From Pseudonocardia kunmingensis (GTDB lineage Bacteria; Actinomycetota; Actinomycetes; Mycobacteriales; Pseudonocardiaceae): 64,000 nucleotides of DNA. Location: assembly GCF_006716445.1 (NCBI RefSeq), contig NZ_VFPA01000004.1, positions 310,001-374,000 on the forward strand, given 5' to 3'. This document shows, one piece after another, positions 58,095-64,000 of this stretch; positions within the stretch are counted from its first letter, which is position 1, and each line of letters starts with the position of its first letter. A model generated the notes under the pieces. It saw only the letters and a program-made list of their open reading frames with translations, did no database searches and was not told the DNA's origin. The position numbers and the translations under genes were made by a program.

Positions 58095-58787
58095 GTGAGC
58101 AAGGACGTGGCCGCCGCCTTCCTGCGGGCCCGCCGCCCCGAGCAGAAGCAGCAGCGCTACGCCGCGATCCTGGACGCGGCGCGCGAGCTCGCCGCGCGCG
58201 ACGGCGTGGGTGCGGTGAGCCTGGCGGGCATCGCGGCGCAGGTCGGCATGCACAAGTCGGCCCTGCTCAAGTACTTCGAGACCCGCGAGGAGATCTTCCT
58301 GCGGCTGGCCGAGACGGAGTGGCGGGAGTGGGCGGCCGGGGCCACCGGCGCCCTGGCGGCGGCCGGCCCGGCACCTCGCGACGTCGCCGACGCCCTGACG
58401 CGCTCGGTCGCCGAGCGGCCCCTGTTCTGCCAGCTCCTGCTGCACTCACCGCTCACGCTGGAGCGCAACGTCTCGATCGAGGTCGTGCGCGCGTTCAAGC
58501 AGGTGATCCACGACGTACTGGCCGAGGTCCGGGGCGCGCTGCAGAAGGCGCTGCCCGCGCTCGCCCCCGACGCGTGCACCGACCTGCTCGTGATGTCGGG
58601 GCTCGCCGCGGCAGGGCTCTGGCAGGCCGCGCACCCGCCACCGCAGGTGGCGGCCGTGTACGCGGAGCGGGGCGGCGCCGAGTGCCCGGACTTCACCGAG
58701 TCGCTGGGCCGGTTCGTGCGGGTCCACCTCACCGGCCTGCTGCACGAGAGCGGCGTTCCCGACTCGGGGCCCCGGTTCTGCGGGTGA
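58095..58787 (+). CDS. TetR-family regulator of the molybdenum hydroxylase operon
   Basis: A 230-residue TetR/AcrR protein. The helix-turn-helix (about 22-68) reads AAILDAARELAARDGVGAVSLAGIAAQVGMHKSALLKYF in family style; the ligand domain is all-helical. GTG 58095 is 28 nt from the inverted repeat it probably binds. It likely represses the divergent hydroxylase genes and itself, with an aldehyde or heterocycle as candidate inducer. Confidence 0.85.
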   Translation: MSKDVAAAFLRARRPEQKQQRYAAILDAARELAARDGVGAVSLAGIAAQVGMHKSALLKYFETREEIFLRLAETEWREWAAGATGALAAAGPAPRDVADALTRSVAERPLFCQLLLHSPLTLERNVSIEVVRAFKQVIHDVLAEVRGALQKALPALAPDACTDLLVMSGLAAAGLWQAAHPPPQVAAVYAERGGAECPDFTESLGRFVRVHLTGLLHESGVPDSGPRFCG

Positions 58788-58803
58788 GCCAGGCTCACAC
58801 CCG

Positions 58804-59016
58804 GACGAACGGCACTCTCGTCGGTACCTAGTGTCCCCCGCCGGAAGCCCGCCGAATAATTCGGCGGCCCAGCTCCACGCTGCGCGCACCGGTCGACGAG
58901 CCGAGTACGCCCGGTACGAGGCTCGCCGCCCGGCACACGCAGCGAGAACCTGGATCCACCGACTTACCCAGCGAACTTCCGGCGGGGGACACTAGCCGAC
59001 GAGAGTGCCGTTCGTC
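58804..59016. mobile_element. MITE-like element with 41-bp terminal inverted repeats
   Basis: The left arm (58804-58847) and right arm (58976-59016) are perfect inverted copies except for a 3-nt insertion (TAC, 58825-58827) in the left arm. The 128-bp interior holds no frame of note and a 9-1-9 palindrome (58849-58867, CCGCCGAAT-A-ATTCGGCGG). No obvious target-site duplication. A short nonautonomous transposable element, or a very large regulatory hairpin, explain this best. Confidence 0.65.
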
Positions 59017-59038
59017 ATGCGGATCCCGCTTCGGCAGC

Positions 59039-59437
59039 TCAGGCCGCGGGCTGCAACGGCATGACGGGACGCCGCCAGTCGTCGTCGCGGCTCAGGGCGC
59101 AGATGGCGAGGACGCGGACGGTGAGCCAGTCGGCGCGGTGCCAGCACTCCTCCGCGGCGGCGCGCAGCCGTCCGCCGTCGGTGCCCGCCTCGTCGAGCAG
59201 GCCCTTCGCGTAGCCGGCGAGCAGCACGGCACCCGCTGCCGCGGCCGAGCCCTCCACCCCGAGCAGCAGGATGTCGCGCACGCCTGCGGCGTGCTGGTCG
59301 ACCGCCGCGAGGAGCGCGGGCACGGAGGCGGCGGCAGCCAGCCCGGCGGCGCCCACCTGGTCCATCAGGCGCGCGATGAAGCGCTGCGCGTGGTGCTCGG
59401 CCCGGTGGCCCGCGAGGTGGTCGAAGAGTCCTGCCAC
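59039..59437 (-). CDS. Hypothetical helical protein, DUF6401-like
   Basis: A 132-residue, largely alpha-helical protein with Ala-Val-Asp-Gln-His-Ala-Ala-Gly-Val-Arg-Asp, a motif I associate with actinobacterial DUF6401 proteins; the match is from memory and tentative. A hydrophobic helix around residue 65-85 is probably buried rather than membrane-spanning. It ends 23 nt from the inverted-repeat element. Confidence 0.5.
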   Translation of the reverse strand: MAGLFDHLAGHRAEHHAQRFIARLMDQVGAAGLAAAASVPALLAAVDQHAAGVRDILLLGVEGSAAAAGAVLLAGYAKGLLDEAGTDGGRLRAAAEECWHRADWLTVRVLAICALSRDDDWRRPVMPLQPAA

Positions 59438-59507
59438 GAACGGGGAGGGTAGTACCCCGATCGAGGCCGGGGATCAGGCCGTGACGAATCGCGCAGTCAT
59501 CGCGCAG

Positions 59508-59798
59508 TCACAGCCATATGCCCGGCCCCCCGAACGGGCCGCGCGCCTCCCGGTCCGCGTCGTGCTCGTGGGGTTCCACGGCATCCGCCGTGCGCAGCAG
59601 CCACCAGACGGACCCGAACGCCGCGACCACGACAACGGCGAACACCGACCCGGTCAGCGCCACGAGGCCCAGGACGATGGTGACCATGGCCCACTCCGGC
59701 ACCGTCGTCTCACCGGGGCGCGCACGCAGGTCCTCGCCCGCGTCGTGCCGGCGGACGGCCTCTGCCAACTGCTGGTCGTCCTCAGCGGTCCACTCCAT
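59508..59798 (-). CDS. Small single-pass membrane protein (DUF1707-style layout)
   Basis: A 96-residue protein: acidic N-terminus with Glu-Asp-Leu-Arg-Ala-Arg-Pro-Gly-Glu, then one or two hydrophobic helices (about 36-66) and a short charged tail. ATG 59798 is preceded by GGAGG at about 8 nt. No function assigned. Confidence 0.6.
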   Translation of the reverse strand: MEWTAEDDQQLAEAVRRHDAGEDLRARPGETTVPEWAMVTIVLGLVALTGSVFAVVVVAAFGSVWWLLRTADAVEPHEHDADREARGPFGGPGIWL

Positions 59799-59885
59799 GC
59801 CGCTCACCTCCCTCGTCGGGGGTACCCGGAACCAACTACCACCCACACGGCCTCTTCGCATCCTGCAACCGGGCGAGTGACCCGT

Positions 59886-60446
59886 TCAGCGGCAGGCCCG
59901 GAACCGGAACCGGTCGCCGTTGCTCTCCACGTCGGCGTCGGCGAACCCGGCCGCGGTGAGCCGGGCGCCGAGCGTCGCCGGGTCGATCGGGGTGAACACG
60001 TCGTCGACGTGCAGGGCGCGTCGCGCCGGGGTGTCCTCGCCGTCGGTGCCCACCAGCAGCCCACCGGGACGCAGGACGCGGGCGATCTCGGCGAGCGCGC
60101 GGTCCTGGCCGTCCACGTCGGGGATGTGGTGCAGCATCGTGAAGCAGGCGACGGCCGAGAACCGGGCCGACGGCAGCGGCATCGCCGTGGCGTCCGCCGT
60201 CACGACCTCGACCGGGCGGCCCACCATCCGCCTGCGGAGCGCGTCGGCGAGGTCCGGGTCGAGCTCGACCGCGGTGACCTGGGGGGCGCGCTGCACGAGC
60301 AGGTCCGTGACCAGGCCCGGGCCCGCGCCGATCTCCAGGACGTCGGGGCCCAGCTCGTCCTCGCCCAGCACCCACGGCAGCAGGTCGTCGGCCACCAGCT
60401 GCGCCCACTCCGCGCTGGCGCACAGCCGCAGGTGCTCCTCGTTCAC
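59886..60446 (-). CDS. Class I SAM-dependent methyltransferase (UbiE/COQ5 type)
   Basis: A 186-residue methyltransferase with DVLEIGAGPGLVTDLL (motif I), VTAVELDPDLA, TADATAMPLP and FTMLHHIPD, then RVLRPGGLLVGTDG. It begins 13 nt after the IclR-type gene, so the two are likely one operon. Substrate unknown. Confidence 0.85.
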   Translation of the reverse strand: MNEEHLRLCASAEWAQLVADDLLPWVLGEDELGPDVLEIGAGPGLVTDLLVQRAPQVTAVELDPDLADALRRRMVGRPVEVVTADATAMPLPSARFSAVACFTMLHHIPDVDGQDRALAEIARVLRPGGLLVGTDGEDTPARRALHVDDVFTPIDPATLGARLTAAGFADADVESNGDRFRFRACR

Positions 60447-60459
60447 GCCACCGCCCCGT

Positions 60460-61242
60460 TCACGCCATCGCCCCCCGGGCGTCGAGGTGGCCGGCGAGGG
60501 ACGCGGCGGCCTGCTGCAGCATCGGCACGATCCGCTCGACGGCCGCCCACGTCACGCGCGTCTCGGGGCCGGAGACCGACAGCGCCGTCGACGCCGGGCC
60601 ACCCGGCACCGCCACGGCCACGCAGCGCACGCCCAGCTCCTGCTCGGCGTCGTCGACGCCGTAGCCCTGGGAGCGGATGCGCTCCAGCTCGCGTGCCAGC
60701 CGGTCCGGATCGGTGATCGTGTGCGGGGTCTGGGCCTCCATGCCGGTGCGGGAGAGGATCGCGCGGACCTCCGCGGGCGGCAGCTGGGCCAGCAGCACCT
60801 TCCCCACGCCCGTGCAGTGCACCGGCACCCGCCTGCCGACCTCGGTGAACATCCGCATCGAGTGCCGCGACGGCACCTGCGCCACGTAGACGACCGCGTC
60901 GCCGTCGCGCATCGCGAGGTTCGCCGTCTCCCCCGCCGCGTCGACGAGCTCGGTGAGCTGCGGGCGGGCCCACTCGCCGAGCATCCGCGACGCGGCGTCG
61001 CCGAGCCCGATCAGGCGCGGGCCCAGTGCGTAGCGGCGGGACGGGAGCTGGCGCACGTACCCGGACGTGACCAGCGTGCGGACGATCCGGTGGATGGTGG
61101 GCAGCGGCAGCCCCGACCGGGTGGCCAGCTCCGAGAGCGCGACGGCCCCACCGGCGTCGGCCATGTGCTCGAGCAGGGCGAAGGCGCGGTCGAGCGACTG
61201 CACGCCACCGCCGCCGCGGTCCGGCTGCGCCACGCCACCCAC
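60460..61242 (-). CDS. IclR-family transcriptional regulator
   Basis: A 260-residue regulator. The winged helix (about 14-75) reads QSLDRAFALLEHMADAGGAVALSELA, GLPLPTIHRIVRTL; the IclR effector domain includes VPVHCTGVGKVLLAQLP, DDAEQELGVRCVAVAVP and ends in a helix. GTG 61242 is one of several close GTG candidates. It lies downstream of the hydratase and carrier genes and probably governs them through the CCGC-N3-GCGG sites upstream of the carrier. Confidence 0.9.
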   Translation of the reverse strand: MGGVAQPDRGGGGVQSLDRAFALLEHMADAGGAVALSELATRSGLPLPTIHRIVRTLVTSGYVRQLPSRRYALGPRLIGLGDAASRMLGEWARPQLTELVDAAGETANLAMRDGDAVVYVAQVPSRHSMRMFTEVGRRVPVHCTGVGKVLLAQLPPAEVRAILSRTGMEAQTPHTITDPDRLARELERIRSQGYGVDDAEQELGVRCVAVAVPGGPASTALSVSGPETRVTWAAVERIVPMLQQAAASLAGHLDARGAMA

Positions 61243-61289
61243 CTCGCTCCTCCTGCCGATCCCCGGCGCTCGACCTTATGCCGTCGCCG

Positions 61290-62072
61290 TCACTCGCCGG
61301 TCCAGGTGGCCCGCTCCTTCCGGGCGAACGCGGCCACCGCCGAGGCGAAGTCCGCGCTCCCGTAGACGCGCGTGACGATGTCGTCGTCGGCGGGCAGGCC
61401 CGCCCGTCGCAGCCGCGTGACCGACTGCTTCGTGGCCCACATCGACAGCGGCGCGTGCGACGCGAGCGTCGTGACCGTCTCGTCCAGAGCCGCGTCCAGC
61501 GCCACCGCGTCGTCGACGAGCTGGGTGACGAACCCGGCGGCGTGCGCCTCCGCGGCGTCCAGCAGCCGGGCGCGCAGCAGCATGTCGAGCGTGCGCGCGC
61601 GGCCCAGGTGCGCCAGGAGCAGCGCGGTGGTGTCCATCGACAGGCAGTTGCCCAGGGTGCGCGCGATGGGGATCCCGAACCGGGACGCGCTGGTGGCGAT
61701 CCGCAGGTCGCAGGTGGCGGCGAGGCCCAGGCCCCCGCCGATGCAGTACCCGTCGACCGCCGCGACCGTGGCCACCTCGGTGTCCTCGAGCCGGCGCAGG
61801 ATCCGGGTCATCCGCTCCTCGTACTCGACTCCCGCCGCGCCGTCGAAGCCGGAGAACTGCCCGATGTCGGTGCCGGAGACGAACGCCTTCCCGCCCGCCC
61901 CGCGCAGGACGAGCACGCGGATGTCGCGGTCGGCGTCGGCCTTCTCGCACGCGTCGTAGAGGCCCTCGTACATCGCGAACGTCATCGCGTTGTACGCCTT
62001 CGGGCGGTTGAACGTCACGCGCAGGACGGGCCCGTCCCGCTCGACCAGCAGGTCGCTCTCGGTGGTGGTCAT
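61290..62072 (-). CDS. Enoyl-CoA hydratase/isomerase family protein
   Basis: A 260-residue crotonase-fold enzyme: FNRPKAYNAMTF, LRGAGGKAFVSGTDI (oxyanion-hole strand) and AAVDGYCIGGGLGLAATCDLRIA. It lacks the Glu of classical hydratases at the second oxyanion position in an easily read form, so the exact reaction is uncertain. Follows the carrier gene by 67 nt in the same direction. Confidence 0.85.
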   Translation of the reverse strand: MTTTESDLLVERDGPVLRVTFNRPKAYNAMTFAMYEGLYDACEKADADRDIRVLVLRGAGGKAFVSGTDIGQFSGFDGAAGVEYEERMTRILRRLEDTEVATVAAVDGYCIGGGLGLAATCDLRIATSASRFGIPIARTLGNCLSMDTTALLLAHLGRARTLDMLLRARLLDAAEAHAAGFVTQLVDDAVALDAALDETVTTLASHAPLSMWATKQSVTRLRRAGLPADDDIVTRVYGSADFASAVAAFARKERATWTGE

Positions 62073-62139
62073 CGCTGCATCGTCCCGGCGTGCTCCTCGA
62101 TCTCGACGTGTCCGTAGCCGAACTCACCCGGACCCATGC

Positions 62140-63489
62140 CTACAGCCATCCGGGCGCGACGAGCAGCAGCCAGGTGATCGGCGGGGTCAGGAGCACCATC
62201 GAGAAGCCCCACACGAGCAGCCGCTTGTACACGTAGTCGCGGTGCTCCTCGGGGGCGTTCGCCACGGTGAGGGCGCCCGAGGTGGAGTACGGGCTCGAGT
62301 CGACCACGGACGAGGAGATCGCGAAGGCCGTGATGACACCGACCACGCCGAGCTGCCCGCCCATCAGCAGCGGCACCGCGAGCGGGATCAGCACGGTGAT
62401 GATGCCCGTGGTTGAGGCGAAGGCCGAGACGACGGAGCCGATGTAGAACAGCAGCAACGCGGCCAGCAGCGGGATGGCGAGCCCGGCGACGCCCTCGCCG
62501 AGGACGTCGATGGTGCCGTTCTCCTCCATGAGTGCGACGTAGGTGGCGACACCGCAGACCAGCAGCACGGTCGGCCAGGCGACCTGGGCGACGGCGCCCT
62601 TGTAGGCCGTCGGCGCCAGGATCGACAGCACCACGGCGGCGGTGATGGCGAGCAGCCCGACGTCGAGCTGGAAGCCCAGTGCGCCCACCGCGACGCCGAC
62701 CAGCGCCACGAGCGTGAACGACCGGTTGCGGTCGAGCGTCGTGACCTGCCGGCGCTCGCCCTCGGTGAAGCCCGCGCCGGTGGCGCCCGTGGTGGCGCCC
62801 TTGGCCGCGCCGGGCCCGCCGCCGGGTGCGACCTCGGGGCCGCCCACGGCAGCCGGCTCCTCGGCGACGCGTCCGATGAGCCGCCGTCCCCCGAAGAGGA
62901 AGAACGCCGCGACGTTGAGGAGGGTGTTGAACACGAGGCTGCCGAGGAAGAGGACCAGCGGGTTGCCGGGCAGGCCGGCCCCGTCCACCACGCCGTTGGT
63001 GATCGAGCCGAAGATGCTGAGCGGTGAGAAGCCGCCCGCCGTCGCCCCGTTGATGATCGACAAGCCCATGATCATCGGGTTGATGCGGTGCTGCACCGCG
63101 AGGCTGAGCCCGATCGGCGCGATGATCGCGACCGCCGCCGGCACGACCGAACCGAAGGCCGTGAGCACCGCGGTGATCGCGAACATGATCCAGGGGATCA
63201 GCACGATCCGGCCGCGCACGGCGCGCACCGACCTGTCGACGAGCCAGTCGACCGTGCCGTTGGCGCGGGCGATCGCGAACAGGAAGGTGACGCCGACCAG
63301 CGTCACGAACAACCCGCCGGGGAAGCCGGCGACGACCCCGTCGGCGACGTCGCCCGGGGAGCCCTCCAACGCGATCGATCCGACGATGAAGGCCGCCACC
63401 AGCGCGATCGCACCGAGGTTGATCGGCAGCGTCGTGGCGATCACGAAGGCGACCACGAGGAGGAGGATCGAGATCAGGTGGATTGACAT
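62140..63489 (-). CDS. MatC-type dicarboxylate carrier
   Basis: A 449-residue transporter. ATG 63489 is placed 6 nt after GAGGAA. The N-terminal half follows the MatC pattern (LPINLGAIALVAAFIVG, FPGGLFVTLVGVTFLFAIARANGT), and later NGATAGGFSPLSIFG and VDSSPYSTSGALTVAN correspond to the conserved substrate loops of this and the CitM/SLC13-like superfamily. About 12 hydrophobic helices with a cytoplasmic Gly/Ala-rich loop near residue 205-235. Likely imports malonate or a related acid. Confidence 0.8.
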   Translation of the reverse strand: MSIHLISILLLVVAFVIATTLPINLGAIALVAAFIVGSIALEGSPGDVADGVVAGFPGGLFVTLVGVTFLFAIARANGTVDWLVDRSVRAVRGRIVLIPWIMFAITAVLTAFGSVVPAAVAIIAPIGLSLAVQHRINPMIMGLSIINGATAGGFSPLSIFGSITNGVVDGAGLPGNPLVLFLGSLVFNTLLNVAAFFLFGGRRLIGRVAEEPAAVGGPEVAPGGGPGAAKGATTGATGAGFTEGERRQVTTLDRNRSFTLVALVGVAVGALGFQLDVGLLAITAAVVLSILAPTAYKGAVAQVAWPTVLLVCGVATYVALMEENGTIDVLGEGVAGLAIPLLAALLLFYIGSVVSAFASTTGIITVLIPLAVPLLMGGQLGVVGVITAFAISSSVVDSSPYSTSGALTVANAPEEHRDYVYKRLLVWGFSMVLLTPPITWLLLVAPGWL

Positions 63490-63522
63490 GGGCACTTCCT
63501 CACGGCGGCATTGTCGGAGGTG

Positions 63523-63537
63523 TTCCGCATCGCGGAA
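63523..63537. promoter_or_regulatory. Candidate IclR operator 1
   Basis: TTCCGC-ATC-GCGGAA, a perfect 6-3-6 palindrome about 35 nt upstream of the carrier start. Confidence 0.6.
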
Positions 63538-63622
63538 GTACGATTCCGGCGAGGAGTATGGTTCCGGTCACTCGAAGCGTCAACCCCGGAAGTCCCGGCC
63601 GCCGACCGCAGTGGACGACATG

Positions 63623-63635
63623 ACCGCGATGCGGT
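63623..63635. promoter_or_regulatory. Candidate IclR operator 2
   Basis: ACCGC-GAT-GCGGT, a perfect 5-3-5 palindrome sharing CCGC-N3-GCGG with site 1, about 37 nt before the aminotransferase start. A half-site TTCCGCGAT follows at 63643-63651. Confidence 0.55.
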
Positions 63636-63671
63636 AGTTGTCTTCCGCGATACGACATTGGAGGTCCGCGC

Positions 63672-64000
63672 GTGCACACCACCGGAGGGCGTCACTTCCT
63701 GCAGATCCCCGGTCCGACGAACGTGCCGGACCGGGTACTGCGGGCGATGGCCGCACCCACGATCGACCATCGCGGACCGGAGTTCGCGGAGCTGACGAAG
63801 GCCGTGCTGCCCGCACTGGGCCCGGTGTTCGGCACCGCGGGTCCGGTTGTGATCTATCCCTCGTCCGGCACCGGCGCCTGGGAGGCCGCGCTGGTCAACA
63901 CGCTCAGCCCCGGCGACCGGGTGCTGATGAGCGAGACGGGCCACTTCTCGACGCTGTGGTCCGAGCTCGCCGGACGGCTCGGCCTGCAGGTGGAGATCAT
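63672..64000 (+). CDS. Class V aminotransferase (alanine/serine/ureidoglycine-glyoxylate type), partial
   Basis: The first 109 codons of a pyridoxal-phosphate enzyme; it continues past the window end. GTG 63672 follows GGAGG. The start HFLQIPGPTNVPDRVLRAM and then PTIDHRGPEF, IYPSSGTGAWEAALVN are characteristic of the SPT/AGT/PucG group of aminotransferases, which move an amino group onto glyoxylate. Divergent from the MatC carrier across a 182-nt region holding the CCGC-N3-GCGG sites. Confidence 0.88.
   Translation, partial: MHTTGGRHFLQIPGPTNVPDRVLRAMAAPTIDHRGPEFAELTKAVLPALGPVFGTAGPVVIYPSSGTGAWEAALVNTLSPGDRVLMSETGHFSTLWSELAGRLGLQVEI

Noticed and set aside
1..64000. CRISPR arrays, rRNA or tRNA genes, complete insertion sequences
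   Set aside because: No repeat-spacer pattern, no ribosomal RNA and no transposase frame was seen; tRNA genes could escape manual reading, so their absence is not certain.

Overview
The window comes from a high-GC actinobacterium: GTG starts are frequent, third codon positions are almost all G or C, and there are DUF574 (SAM-dependent) and DUF5753 (XRE-type) regulators/enzymes, a BTAD/NB-ARC regulator and a B12-riboswitch-controlled class I nrdAB. The mix suggests Pseudonocardiales, but this is inference from gene style, not from a phylogenetic marker.

Left third (about 0.4-33 kb) is a zinc-acquisition island. Four similar palindromic sites (about 1.02, 1.10, 8.78 and 32.28 kb; shared half GTTnTCA) resemble the actinobacterial Zur box and sit in front of every transcription unit of the island: (i) a divergent pair, a [2Fe-2S]-ferredoxin-like protein with a tiny coupled ORF on one side and a compact Opp/Nik-type ABC importer (fused ATPases, lipoprotein, fused permeases) on the other; (ii) a divergent pair, a decayed CobW/COG0523 GTPase gene and znuA-znuC-znuB-zur, all coupled by 4-nt overlaps; (iii) an operon of nine genes on the minus strand (32.2 to 12.0 kb) encoding a yersiniabactin-like NRPS/PKS assembly line. 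The line has one cysteine-type adenylation domain for three cysteine-type stations, three heterocyclization-family domains, one polyketide module and a type I thioesterase. It also has four stand-alone methyltransferases, two of them excised NRPS/PKS methyltransferase domains, plus an OsmC protein, an FAD oxidase and an MFS exporter. I read it as a candidate zincophore pathway analogous in regulation to coelibactin. No aryl-acid synthase or starter ligase lies in the window.

The island edges (6-8.7, 11.8 and 32.3-36.3 kb) are littered with broken genes: methyltransferase pieces, CobW, two WD40-repeat remnants, a second zur remnant, and an XRE/TPR regulator.

Middle (36-48 kb): DUF1905 protein, an isolated SecY, a PP2C-like protein with a glycosyltransferase, then NrdR-like boxes and a cobalamin riboswitch before nrdAB. 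The R2 subunit has Phe where the radical Tyr should be and Glu at the first ligand position, the class Ic pattern. VanZ-like and BTAD genes follow.

Right third (48-64 kb): XRE-cupin/GNAT pair, glutamate-synthase-like FMN protein, DUF574 and DUF5753 genes, MscS-like membrane protein, a PaoABC-type three-subunit molybdenum hydroxylase with its TetR regulator and operator, a 213-bp MITE-like inverted-repeat element, then an IclR regulator, enoyl-CoA hydratase, MatC-type carrier and a class V aminotransferase that runs off the end.
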